Assembly: GCA_026005175.1 (NCBI GenBank)
Contig: BPKO01000001.1
Coordinates: 310,001-374,000 of the forward strand
DNA length: 64,000 nucleotides
Direction of reading: 5' to 3'
Source: Candidatus Tectimicrobiota bacterium
GTDB taxonomy: Bacteria; Tectomicrobia; Entotheonellia; Entotheonellales; Entotheonellaceae
Made by a program: the position numbers and the translations under genes
Notes under the pieces: model-generated
Seen by the model: only the letters and a program-made list of their open reading frames with translations
Told to the model about the DNA's origin: nothing
Databases searched by the model: none
In this document: positions 46,441-54,948 of the stretch, piece after piece
Layout: each line of letters opens with the position of its first letter
How positions within the stretch are numbered: position 1 is the first letter of the stretch

Positions 46441-48390
46441 ATGCGCGACGAGCGAGAGGTCTATGCCACGCTGCGGCGCAAGACGGCGCCCCTGGTGCTG
46501 CTCGAGCGGGCGGCGGCGACGCCCACCGCGGTGGCCTACCGGGCCAAGAAGCGCGGCATTTACCACGAGCGCACCTGGGCGCAGCTGCGCGACCTGGTGG
46601 CCGCCTGTGCTTTGGGGTTGCAGCACCTTGGCTTGCGGCGCGGAGAGCGGCTGGCGATCATGGGGGAGGCCTGCGAGGAGTGGATGCTCACCGACCTGGC
46701 GGCTCAGGCGCTGGGCGCCATCACCTACGGCATCTATCCCACCGCCTCGCCGGCCGAGCTGGCCTACCAGCTGCGCGACGGCGGGGCGGCGATTTTCGTG
46801 GCTGAAGACCAGGAGTACGTCGACAAGGTCTGGCCGCTTCTCGGCCAGCTGCCCGCCCTCAGGTGGGTGGTGGTCATCGACGCCACGGCGCTGTTTCTCT
46901 ATGCCCATCCCCGGCTTATCACCTTTGCCGAGCTGCTGCGCCGGGGCAAGGAAGCCCTGGCGCAGCAGCCCGAGGCTTTCGAAGCCCACGTGCGGGCCTT
47001 GGATCCCCGCGACCCGGCCTTCATCGTGTACACCTCCGGCACCACGGGAGACCCCAAAGGGGCGCTGGTGCGCCACGGCGCCCACCTGGCTGCTGCCTAC
47101 ACCCTGCTCGACCACTACCCGCAGCTGCGCCAGCGCCCGCACCGCACCGTGGTCTTCCTGCCGCTGTGCCACGTGCTGGGCCGCGACGTGGCCATTACCC
47201 TGCCGCTGCTCAGCCGCCTCGTGCCCCACTACGGGGAGCGCCGCGCCGAACTGGTGCAGACGCTGTTCGAAGTGGCCCCCACGGTGCTCTTCCTGGTACC
47301 GCGCTATTTGCAGAAGTTTGCGGCGCAGGTCCTGGTGGGGATCGAAAACTCGACGCCTCTCAAGCGCCGCCTGTACCGGCTGGCTCTGCAGGCCGGGCGG
47401 CGCTACGTCCGCCGGCGCTGGCAAGGGCAGGCTGGCGGGGCGGCCGCCCTGTGGTACGCCTTCTGGCGCTGGCTGGTCTTTCGCCCTATGCTCGCCAAGC
47501 TGGGCCTTGACAAGCTGGCGCTGGCCCTCTCCGGTGGCGCCGCCTTGCCGCCAGAAGTGATGGCCCTGTGGCAGATCTACGGCGTTGACTTGGTGGAAAT
47601 TTACGGCCAGACAGAAACCGGCGGCGCCATCATCAGCGGCCAGCCGGCCGGCTTCCCGCGGCCAGGCAACGTGGGGGTGCCGCCGCGGGGCTGGCAGGTG
47701 CGGCTGGACTTTCAGGGCGAGATCCTGGTGCGGGGCGAGGACCTCTTTGCCGGCTACTGGGGCAAGCCGCAGGCCACCCGGGAGGTCCTCGATGCCGAGG
47801 GCTGGCTGCACACCGGCGACGTGGGCGCCTGGGACGAGCGCGGGCAGCTGCGCATCATCGACCGTGCCCGCGACTTTCTCGTCACCGCCGGCGGCAAGAC
47901 GCTGAGCCCCACCGCCATCGAAAACCTGCTGCGCGCCAGCCCCTATATCAGCGAAGCGGTGGTCTTTGGCCACCAGCGCAAGTACCTCACCGCCCTCATC
48001 GAGATCGACTACGACACGGTCTCCGACTGGGCCCGCCTGCACAACGTGCCCTATACGGGCTTTACCAGCCTGGCCACTCGGCCCGAAGTGCAGGCCCTCA
48101 TCCAGGCCGAAGTCGACAAAGCCAACGCCCAGCTGGCGCGAGTGGAGCAGATCAAGGCCTTCCGCATTCTGCCCCAGGAGCTGGATCCAGAAGCCGAAGG
48201 GGAGCCCGTAACCCCGACGCGCAAGGTGAAGCGCCAGCAAATGTACGACAAGTTCAAAGCGCTGGTCGAGTCGATGTACAGCCGCGAAGAAGAGGCGCTG
48301 CTGGCGGCGCACCTGGGAGAAGTCTTGGAAGCCGCAGCGGGGCAGCGCCGCAGCGCGCAACCGCCGTCTTCTGCCAGAGGAGAGGTCTGA
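46441..48390 (+). CDS. AMP-forming acyl-CoA ligase
   Basis: 649 residues. IVYTSGTTGDPKGALVRHGA is the AMP-binding P-loop (about 200), VEIYGQTETGGAII the second motif, GWLHTGDVGAWDERGQLRII the third, and KTLSPTAIENLLRASPYISE the hinge to the C-terminal domain, all typical of long-chain or aryl acyl-CoA synthetases. It makes a CoA thioester from a carboxylic acid and ATP. It sits between two complete Liv-type importers and overlaps the next gene by one base, so it probably activates what they import. Confidence 0.85.
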   Translation: MRDEREVYATLRRKTAPLVLLERAAATPTAVAYRAKKRGIYHERTWAQLRDLVAACALGLQHLGLRRGERLAIMGEACEEWMLTDLAAQALGAITYGIYPTASPAELAYQLRDGGAAIFVAEDQEYVDKVWPLLGQLPALRWVVVIDATALFLYAHPRLITFAELLRRGKEALAQQPEAFEAHVRALDPRDPAFIVYTSGTTGDPKGALVRHGAHLAAAYTLLDHYPQLRQRPHRTVVFLPLCHVLGRDVAITLPLLSRLVPHYGERRAELVQTLFEVAPTVLFLVPRYLQKFAAQVLVGIENSTPLKRRLYRLALQAGRRYVRRRWQGQAGGAAALWYAFWRWLVFRPMLAKLGLDKLALALSGGAALPPEVMALWQIYGVDLVEIYGQTETGGAIISGQPAGFPRPGNVGVPPRGWQVRLDFQGEILVRGEDLFAGYWGKPQATREVLDAEGWLHTGDVGAWDERGQLRIIDRARDFLVTAGGKTLSPTAIENLLRASPYISEAVVFGHQRKYLTALIEIDYDTVSDWARLHNVPYTGFTSLATRPEVQALIQAEVDKANAQLARVEQIKAFRILPQELDPEAEGEPVTPTRKVKRQQMYDKFKALVESMYSREEEALLAAHLGEVLEAAAGQRRSAQPPSSARGEV

Positions 48391-49559
48391 TGCAGCACAG
48401 GACTTGGCACCGACTGGGGCTTACGCTGGCGGCCGTGGCCGTGCTGTTCGCCGTGGCCCAGGCACAAGAGCCCTACCGGGTGGGATTGAGCGCGGCGCTC
48501 ACCGGGCGCGGCGCTGAGACTTATGCCCCGGTGAGCGAGGCGATTCGCCTCTACGTCGCGCGCCTCAACGCCCGCGGCGGCATCCACGGCCATCCGGTAG
48601 AGCTGCTCGTGGAAGACAACGTTGCCGAACCATCACGCGCCGCGGCGCACGCCAAGAAGTTTGTCTCCCAGGATGGCGTCTTGCTGATGCTGAACGCCAG
48701 CCTGTCGAGCACCTACCCGCCCATGATCCACGAGGCCAAGCGGGCCGGCGTGCCCCTTTTCTTCGCCGGCAGCGTCTGCCCGCGCGAGGTGTATCCGCCG
48801 GCCGACCCGCTGCTCTTCTGCTCCACCGCCTTTGCTGCCCGCTACGACAGCGAATTTGCGCTTGACTTCATCAAAGAGACGGCGGCGGGGCCGGTAAAGC
48901 TGGCCCTGGTGTCGATGAGCATTCCCATTTCCCGCGGCGAAGTTGACTATGCCGAGCAGCTCGCCCCATCTCGCGGCATTGAGCCGGTCTCCAACCAGTC
49001 GATCCCGCCGCCCACCCCCAACTACGCCCCCTTTGCCGCCAAAATCAAAGCCGCTGGCGCCACCTGGGTCTACGCCTGGGCCCCCTGGGTGACGCAGGTT
49101 AAAACGTTTGAAGCCTTGCGGCAGCTCGGCTGGCAGGGCAAGTTCCTGGCCTACGCCCACATCAACGCCGAAGAGGAGCTGGCCCGCCTGCAGGACGAGC
49201 ACTTCTACGTCTTTGGCGCCAACGCCTTCTTCTCCCACAACCTGCCCGTGCACCAGGAAATTCTCCAGGCTGCCGCGCAGGGCACCATGCACCCGCCCAC
49301 GCAGCTGGCCGAGGGCTGGGTGGCGGGCATGGTGCTGGAAGCCGTGCTGGCCGGCGTCTCCTGGCCGCCTACCCCGGCCAAAGTGCTGGCCGCCATGAAC
49401 CGGGTGCGTGTCGACACGCGGGGGCTGCGCGGCGGTCCCCTCGAGTGGACGCCCACCAACCACTTTCGCACCACTCATTACTACCGCGTCTACCGCTGGG
49501 ACCGCCGGCAGCAGGGCGCGGTGCTGGCCAAAGACTGGACGGCGGTGGCCATCAAGTAA
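48390..49559 (+). CDS. Liv-type ABC importer, binding protein 2
   Basis: 389 residues starting in TGATG with the ligase stop. Signal peptide LGLTLAAVAVLFAVAQAQ. RVGLSAALTGRGAETYAPVS, YVARLNARGGIHGHPVELLV and VFGANAFFSHNLPVHQEILQ fit the type I binding fold. It is clearly distinct from binding protein 1, so the two importers probably have different ligands. Confidence 0.85.
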   Translation: MQHRTWHRLGLTLAAVAVLFAVAQAQEPYRVGLSAALTGRGAETYAPVSEAIRLYVARLNARGGIHGHPVELLVEDNVAEPSRAAAHAKKFVSQDGVLLMLNASLSSTYPPMIHEAKRAGVPLFFAGSVCPREVYPPADPLLFCSTAFAARYDSEFALDFIKETAAGPVKLALVSMSIPISRGEVDYAEQLAPSRGIEPVSNQSIPPPTPNYAPFAAKIKAAGATWVYAWAPWVTQVKTFEALRQLGWQGKFLAYAHINAEEELARLQDEHFYVFGANAFFSHNLPVHQEILQAAAQGTMHPPTQLAEGWVAGMVLEAVLAGVSWPPTPAKVLAAMNRVRVDTRGLRGGPLEWTPTNHFRTTHYYRVYRWDRRQQGAVLAKDWTAVAIK

Positions 49560-49565
49560 GCGGCC

Positions 49566-50438
49566 ATGCAGCTCGTGGTCAACACCCTGGTGCTGGCCGC
49601 CACGTACGCCCTGATTGCCTGCGGCTACGTGCTCGTCTACCGCGTCAGCCGCGTGCTCAACCTCGCCCACGGCGAGCTGATGATGCTGGGCGGCTACTTG
49701 TTGCTGACCACCGCCTCGCTCTTTGCCGGCCGGCCGCTGCTGGCGGTTGCGGTGGCGCTGCTGCTGAGCCTGGGCCTGGGCCTGCTGGTGTACGTCGTGC
49801 TCATGCGCCACTTCACTGGCGAGTCGGTGCTGGCGGCGGTGCTGGTCACCATTGCCCTGGGCATCTTGCTGCGCGGCCTGGCGATTCTTCTCTGGACCGC
49901 CCAGCTGCAATACCCCCTGGTGGCCCTGGGGTGGCAAAATCCGGCGCTGTCGCTGGGGGGAGGGGCGGTGATCTCGGCCGCCGGCCTGCTGACCCTGGCC
50001 GCGGTGGCGGTGGTCTACGGCGGCCTGCTGCTGTTTTTGCGCTATACCCCCTGGGGCATCCGCATGCGCGCCGCGGGGGAAAATCCCCTGCTGGCCGCCC
50101 AGCGCGGCGTGGCCCTGCCGCAGGTGCTGGCTTTGGCCTGGGGCCTGGCCACCCTTAGCGGCGGGCTGGCGGGCATGCTGCTGGCCTGCGACTCTGGCAT
50201 CGACGGCACGGCGGTGATCGTGGGGCTAAAGGCCTTCCCGGTGGCGCTGGTGGGCGGCCTGGACAGCCTGAGCGGGGCGCTCGTGGGGGCACTGCTGGTG
50301 GCCGCGGCCGAGGTGCTGGCCATCGCCTACCTCGATCCCCTGGTGAGCGACGTGGTGCCGTTTTTCGTGCTGCTGGCCATGCTCCTGCTGCGCCCCTGGG
50401 GGCTGTTTGGCCGCCGCGAGGCGTTTGAAAGGGTATAG
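49566..50438 (+). CDS. livH: Liv-type ABC importer 2, permease (LivH-like)
   Basis: 290 residues. ALIACGYVLVYRVSRVLNLA then HGELMMLGG is the LivH signature; MRAAGENPLLAAQRGVALPQ is the coupling loop and PVALVGGLDSLSGALVGALL the conserved terminal motif. Six bases after the binding-protein stop. Confidence 0.85.
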   Translation: MQLVVNTLVLAATYALIACGYVLVYRVSRVLNLAHGELMMLGGYLLLTTASLFAGRPLLAVAVALLLSLGLGLLVYVVLMRHFTGESVLAAVLVTIALGILLRGLAILLWTAQLQYPLVALGWQNPALSLGGGAVISAAGLLTLAAVAVVYGGLLLFLRYTPWGIRMRAAGENPLLAAQRGVALPQVLALAWGLATLSGGLAGMLLACDSGIDGTAVIVGLKAFPVALVGGLDSLSGALVGALLVAAAEVLAIAYLDPLVSDVVPFFVLLAMLLLRPWGLFGRREAFERV

Positions 50439-50440
50439 GG

Positions 50441-51508
50441 ATGGCGTACGCCAGCGGCTACTTCAAGACGAGCTACGGCGCCGAGCTGGCGCTGGTGGAA
50501 ACGCGGCTGCAGTGGGCAGCCCTGGCCGCCTTGGGGCTGGGGCTGGGGCTTTTTCCGCTGCTGGCGTCCCCCTTTGCCCTCGACCTGGCCAACCAGGTGC
50601 TGCTGGCCGTAATCGGCGCCGTAGCCCTCATGCTGCTGACCGGCTACGCCGGGCAGATCTCGCTGGGGCACGCCGGCTTGCTTGCTGCCGGTGCGTTTAC
50701 CACCGGCATCCTGGCCGAGGAGGCGGGCGCGCCTTTCTGGCTCACCGTGCCCGCTTCAGGGGCGGTGGGGGCCGTGTTGGGCCTCGTCTTTGGCCTGCCG
50801 TCGCTGCGGCTCAAGGGGCTGTACCTGGCGGTGAGCACCCTGGCCCTGCACTTCATCGTCGCCTTCCTCGGCAGCGAATACGAGACCCGGCACGGGTTTT
50901 CCACCGGCATCCTGCTCGACAGCCCGCGCCTGGGTCCCGTGGTGCTGGACGATGCGCGCCTGTGGTACGGGCTGCTCTTGGCCGTCGCCGCCGCCGTTTT
51001 TCTCTTTAGCCGCAACCTGCTGCGCACGCGCACCGGGCGAGCCTGGATTGCCCTGCGCGACCGCGACGTGGTGGCAGCAGCGCTGGGCATTCCCGTTGCT
51101 GCCGCCAAGCTCTCGGCGTTTGTGGTGAGCTCGGTCCTCACCGCCCTTGCCGGCTGTCTTTTTGCTTACTACCGCGGCTTTGTCTCCATCGAGGCCTTTT
51201 CCCTCTTTACCACCATTGAGTACGTGGCCATGCTCATCATCGGCGGCCTGGGCTCGCTGCTGGGGGCGGTGCTGGGGGCGGTGTTCGTCGTCACTTTTCC
51301 TTACCTGATCGACCTGGCGGTGGACTTGCTGCCGGTGCCGGCGCGCCTGTCGACGTACGTGTTTGCCGTCAAGTACGCGGCCTTCGGGCTGATCATGCTG
51401 CTTTTCTTGCTGCTTGAGCCCGAAGGGCTGCTGGGCATCTGGCGGCGCGTGCGGGATTACTTTGTCCTCTGGCCCTTTCGCTACCGCCCGCTGGCGGGGA
51501 GGAGCTAA
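50441..51508 (+). CDS. livM: Liv-type ABC importer 2, permease (LivM-like)
   Basis: 355 residues. LLTGYAGQISLGHAGLLAAG is the LivM motif (GQ-x-S-L-G-H), WIALRDRDVVAAALGIPVAA the coupling loop, and MLIIGGLGSLLGAVLGAVFV the G-G-x-G-S-x-x-G motif. Begins two bases after LivH 2. Confidence 0.85.
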   Translation: MAYASGYFKTSYGAELALVETRLQWAALAALGLGLGLFPLLASPFALDLANQVLLAVIGAVALMLLTGYAGQISLGHAGLLAAGAFTTGILAEEAGAPFWLTVPASGAVGAVLGLVFGLPSLRLKGLYLAVSTLALHFIVAFLGSEYETRHGFSTGILLDSPRLGPVVLDDARLWYGLLLAVAAAVFLFSRNLLRTRTGRAWIALRDRDVVAAALGIPVAAAKLSAFVVSSVLTALAGCLFAYYRGFVSIEAFSLFTTIEYVAMLIIGGLGSLLGAVLGAVFVVTFPYLIDLAVDLLPVPARLSTYVFAVKYAAFGLIMLLFLLLEPEGLLGIWRRVRDYFVLWPFRYRPLAGRS

Positions 51509-51509
51509 G

Positions 51510-52304
51510 GTGGTTTTGCTCCAGGTCGAAAAGCTTGAGGTGGTCTACCACCAGGTCCTTACTGCCGTGCAAGGGGTGTCGCTCGCGGTGCGCCAGGGGC
51601 AGATCGTTGCTTTGCTGGGCACCAACGGTGCCGGCAAGACCACCACCCTGCGTGCCGTCTCTGGCTTCATCGGCCTTGACGACGCGCGTGTCACGGCAGG
51701 GCGCATCCTGTACCGGGGAGAGGACATCCATGGCTTGCCGCCGCACGCGGTGGCGCGCCGTGGTGTGGTCCTGGTGCCGGAGCGCGACAAGGTCTTCGAG
51801 AGCTTGACGGTGCTGGAAAACCTGGAAGTGGCCCGGCGCTGTCCCCACCAGGAAGCCCGGCGCCTGTACGACTTGGTCTTTACGTTCTTTCCGCAGCTGG
51901 CGGCGGTGCGCCACCGCCAAGCAGGGTATCTGAGCGGCGGCGAGCGGCAAATGCTCGCCATTGCCAGCGCCTTGCTCTGCCGGCCCCAGTTGCTGCTGGT
52001 CGACGAGCTCTCCCTGGGCCTGGCGCCGCGGCTGGTGCAGGCGCTGATGGCGCAGTTGCAGGCGATCCGCCGCGAGCTCGACCTCACCGTGCTGCTCGTC
52101 GAGCAAAATGCGGCCGCTGCGCTCGCAGTGGCCGATTACGGCTACGTGATGGAAAACGGCCGCGTTGTCCTCGACGGCGAGCCGTCGCGCCTGAGGGCGC
52201 ATCCCGACATCCGGGAGTTTTACCTGGGACACGGCGAGCAGCAGACCCGCCGGAGCTACCGCGACGTGAAGCAGTACCGCCGGCGGCGGAGGTGGTATGG
52301 CTGA
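51510..52304 (+). CDS. livF: Liv-type ABC importer 2, ATPase (LivF-like)
   Basis: 264 residues from GTG 51510 with GGGGAGGAG upstream. LLGTNGAGKTTTLRAVSGFI (Walker A), VVLVPERDKVFESLTVLENL, GYLSGGERQMLAIASALLCR (signature) and LLLVDELSLGLAP (Walker B, Glu followed by Leu). A basic C-terminal extension (RSYRDVKQYRRRRRWYG) is unusual. Overlaps LivG 2 by eight bases. Confidence 0.85.
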   Translation: MVLLQVEKLEVVYHQVLTAVQGVSLAVRQGQIVALLGTNGAGKTTTLRAVSGFIGLDDARVTAGRILYRGEDIHGLPPHAVARRGVVLVPERDKVFESLTVLENLEVARRCPHQEARRLYDLVFTFFPQLAAVRHRQAGYLSGGERQMLAIASALLCRPQLLLVDELSLGLAPRLVQALMAQLQAIRRELDLTVLLVEQNAAAALAVADYGYVMENGRVVLDGEPSRLRAHPDIREFYLGHGEQQTRRSYRDVKQYRRRRRWYG

Positions 52305-53073
52305 GGGAGCCCACCTGGTGGTGCACGACCTCGACCTGGCCTTTGGCGGCCTGCAGGTCTTGCACCGCGTCTCCCTGGAAGTGCGGCCGGGCGAGCTGGT
52401 GGCCCTCATTGGCCCCAACGGCGCTGGCAAGACCAGCGTCCTCAACTGCATCAGCGGCCTCTACCGCCCCAGCGGCGGCCGCATCCTGGTGGACGAGGTG
52501 GACATCACCGGCTGGCGCGCCGACCGCGTGGCCCGCCTGGCGGTGGCCCGAACTTTCCAGCACGGCGAGCTCTTCCGCCACCTCACGGTGCTTGACAACC
52601 TGCTGGTGGCGCGCCACCGCCACATCCGCAGCACCCTGCTGTGGGACGGCCTCTTCTGGGGCCGCGCGCGGCGGCAGGAAATCGTGCAGCGGCAGGCCGT
52701 AGAGGCGGTGCTGGAATTCATGGAGCTGGAGCGCTACCGCAAGACGCCGGTTGCCCATCTGCCCTTCGGCCTGCAGAAACGCGTGGGCTTTGCCCGCGCC
52801 CTGGCCCTGGAGCCCCGGGTGCTGCTGCTGGACGAACCCTCGGCAGGCATGCAGCGCGAGGAAAAAGAAGACCTGGCGCGCTTCCTCCTGCGCATCAAGC
52901 ACGAGCTGGGCATCACCCTGCTCTGGGTAGAGCACGACATGCAGATGGTGGCCGATCTTGCCGAGCGCCTCTACGTGCTCAACTACGGGGAGAACGTGGC
53001 GAACGGGCCACCCGCCCAGGTACTGGCCGACCCGCGCGTCGTCGAGATGTACCTGGGCGCCACCATGGGGTAA
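52297..53073 (+). CDS. livG: Liv-type ABC importer 2, ATPase (LivG-like)
   Basis: 258 residues. LIGPNGAGKTSVLNCISGLY (Walker A), VARTFQHGELFRHLTVLDNL (Q-loop), HLPFGLQKRVGFARALALEP (LivG-type weak signature) and VLLLDEPSAGMQREEKEDLA (Walker B). Completes transporter 2. Confidence 0.85.
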   Translation: MAEGAHLVVHDLDLAFGGLQVLHRVSLEVRPGELVALIGPNGAGKTSVLNCISGLYRPSGGRILVDEVDITGWRADRVARLAVARTFQHGELFRHLTVLDNLLVARHRHIRSTLLWDGLFWGRARRQEIVQRQAVEAVLEFMELERYRKTPVAHLPFGLQKRVGFARALALEPRVLLLDEPSAGMQREEKEDLARFLLRIKHELGITLLWVEHDMQMVADLAERLYVLNYGENVANGPPAQVLADPRVVEMYLGATMG

Positions 53074-53096
53074 GATGGAAGGCGAGGAGAAGGCCG

Positions 53097-53777
53097 ATGG
53101 CGCTGGCGATCAAAGTGGTGACGGACACGGGGGAAGAACTCCGGGAACCCTATCTGCTGCGCATCGGGGGCTGGACCGAGGAGCGCTACTTTGCCGAGGC
53201 CCCGGAAACGCGCCTGGCGGAGTTTGAAGACGGAGACCTCATCGTGCCTTCTCCTGCAAACATCCGGCATCAAGATCTCGTGAGGTTCCTCACCTTCCTG
53301 CTCTGCGGGTTTCTGAGCGCCCGGGGCCTTGGCAAGGTGTTTAACGGCCCGGCGGTGGTGCGGCTGCGCCCGGGGCTGGACTACGAGCCCGACATTTTCG
53401 TCGTCCTGCGGGAGCACTTGCACCGGCTCGAAGCCCAGTACTTTTCAGGCGCCCCTGACCTGGTGGTGGAAGTCATCTCTCCGGGCGGGCGCAACTACGA
53501 CTTGCGCACCAAAGCCCAGCACTACCGTACGCACGGGGTCCCCGAGTACTGGGCTGTGGATCCCGAGGCCTGCGAGCTCTACCAGCACCTCCTGCCCGCA
53601 GACCCGGCGGCGCCTTATGCGTGCCGCGTCTATGCCAGCGGCCGCCTGGCCAGCGCCGTCCTGCCTGGCTTCTGGCTCGAGGTGTCCTGGCTGTGGCAAG
53701 AACCCCTGCCGGCAGAAAAACCGCTGCTCGACCGCCTGCTTGCCGAAGCCCAGCCGCAGGGCGCCAGCGGCAGTTAG
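53097..53777 (+). CDS. Uma2-family (DUF820) putative endonuclease
   Basis: 226 residues. EDGDLIVPSPANIRHQDLVR, YEPDIFVVLREH (Asp), PDLVVEVISPGGRNYDLRTK (E-V-x-S in place of E-x-K) and GVPEYWAVDPEACELYQHLL are Uma2 signatures, a PD-(D/E)XK-fold family of unknown role. 23 bases after LivG 2; it may simply ride at the end of the transporter run. A GAGGAGA stretch precedes the ATG. Confidence 0.8.
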   Translation: MALAIKVVTDTGEELREPYLLRIGGWTEERYFAEAPETRLAEFEDGDLIVPSPANIRHQDLVRFLTFLLCGFLSARGLGKVFNGPAVVRLRPGLDYEPDIFVVLREHLHRLEAQYFSGAPDLVVEVISPGGRNYDLRTKAQHYRTHGVPEYWAVDPEACELYQHLLPADPAAPYACRVYASGRLASAVLPGFWLEVSWLWQEPLPAEKPLLDRLLAEAQPQGASGS

Positions 53778-53808
53778 GGAGACCCCGCCGGCGCCCCTGG
53801 GAAGTGGG

Positions 53809-54933
53809 CTACAGCCCGATTTCTTGCGCCACCACTTCCCGGTGCACGTCGGCGTCGCCGTAGAGCACCTCGCCCCGCTTGGCGCGGCGAAAGTAAAGCT
53901 GCAGGTCGTATTCCTTGGTAAAGCCGATGCCGCCGTGGATCTGGTGGGCGCTGGCACAAACGCGGCGGCAGGCGTCGCTGGTCCAGGCCTTGGCCATGGC
54001 GATCTCCTTGGTGGCATCGAGTCCCTTGGCCAGGCACCAGGCCGCGCGGTACGTAATGAAGCGCGAGCCGTCGACGTCGACCACCATGTCGGCGCACTTG
54101 TGCTTGATGGCCTGAAACGAGCCGATGGGACGCCCGAACTGCACGCGGCTCTTGGCGTACTCCACCGACATGTCAAACGCCACCTGGGCGATGCCCACCA
54201 GCTCGGCGCAGGTGGCCACGGTGGCGTAATCGAGGGTCTTGCGCACGATGGGCCAGCCTTCGTGCAAGGGGCCGAGAAGGGCGTCGGCGCCCACTTCCAC
54301 GTTGCGGAACTCTACCTCGAACTGGCGGTCCGAGGCGATGGTGGCCAGCGGCGTCACCGTGATGCCCGGCGTCTGGCGCGGCACCAGCAGCAGGCTGATG
54401 CCCGGCTCGGCATCGCGGGTGCGCGCCGCTACGAGCAGCTCGTCGGCGGTGTGGGCGTTGAGCACGAAGAGCTTGGTGCCGTTGAGGACAAAGCCCCCGC
54501 CTTGCGGCGTGGCGCGGGTGGTGATCCCCTCGGGCGTGTACGTGGCGCTGGGCTCGGTGAGGGCCAGGGTGCCCAGCAAGTTGCCGGCGGCAATGGCCGG
54601 CAGGTAGCGCCGTTTCTGTGCTTCACTGCCGGCAAACAGCAGCGGCAGGCCAAAGGTGAGCACGGTCGAGTGAAACGGGCTGGGGAGGAGCGCCCGGCCG
54701 AACTCTTCCATCAGCACGCACAGTTCGAGGAAGCTGTAGCCCGAGCCGCCGTACGCCTCGGGAAACATGAGGCCGATCCAGCCCAGCTCGGCCATTTGCT
54801 TCCACAGCTGCGGGCTGTAGCCGATCTCGTCCTCCTCCATGGCCCGCACGTGCGTCGTCGGGCATTCCTGGCGCAGGAAGTCGCGGGCGCTGCTCTGGAG
54901 CAGCTGCTGCTCTTCGGTGAGCGTCAAGTCCAT
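53809..54933 (-). CDS. Acyl-CoA dehydrogenase, second of a pair
   Basis: 374 residues. LTEEQQLLQSSARDFLRQEC and PEAYGGSGYSFLELCVLMEE start the fold; LALTEPSATYTPEGITTRAT and FVLNGTKLFVLNAHTADELL line the FAD and substrate site; CASAHQIHGGIGFTKEYDLQ then LYFRRAKRG closes it. It starts 15 bases after the partner gene. Paired, unequal ACAD genes often make alpha2-beta2 enzymes where one subunit lacks the catalytic Glu (as in steroid catabolism); I cannot tell which subunit this is. Confidence 0.85.
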   Translation of the reverse strand: MDLTLTEEQQLLQSSARDFLRQECPTTHVRAMEEDEIGYSPQLWKQMAELGWIGLMFPEAYGGSGYSFLELCVLMEEFGRALLPSPFHSTVLTFGLPLLFAGSEAQKRRYLPAIAAGNLLGTLALTEPSATYTPEGITTRATPQGGGFVLNGTKLFVLNAHTADELLVAARTRDAEPGISLLLVPRQTPGITVTPLATIASDRQFEVEFRNVEVGADALLGPLHEGWPIVRKTLDYATVATCAELVGIAQVAFDMSVEYAKSRVQFGRPIGSFQAIKHKCADMVVDVDGSRFITYRAAWCLAKGLDATKEIAMAKAWTSDACRRVCASAHQIHGGIGFTKEYDLQLYFRRAKRGEVLYGDADVHREVVAQEIGL

Positions 54934-54948
54934 CTCGCGCCTCCTCTT

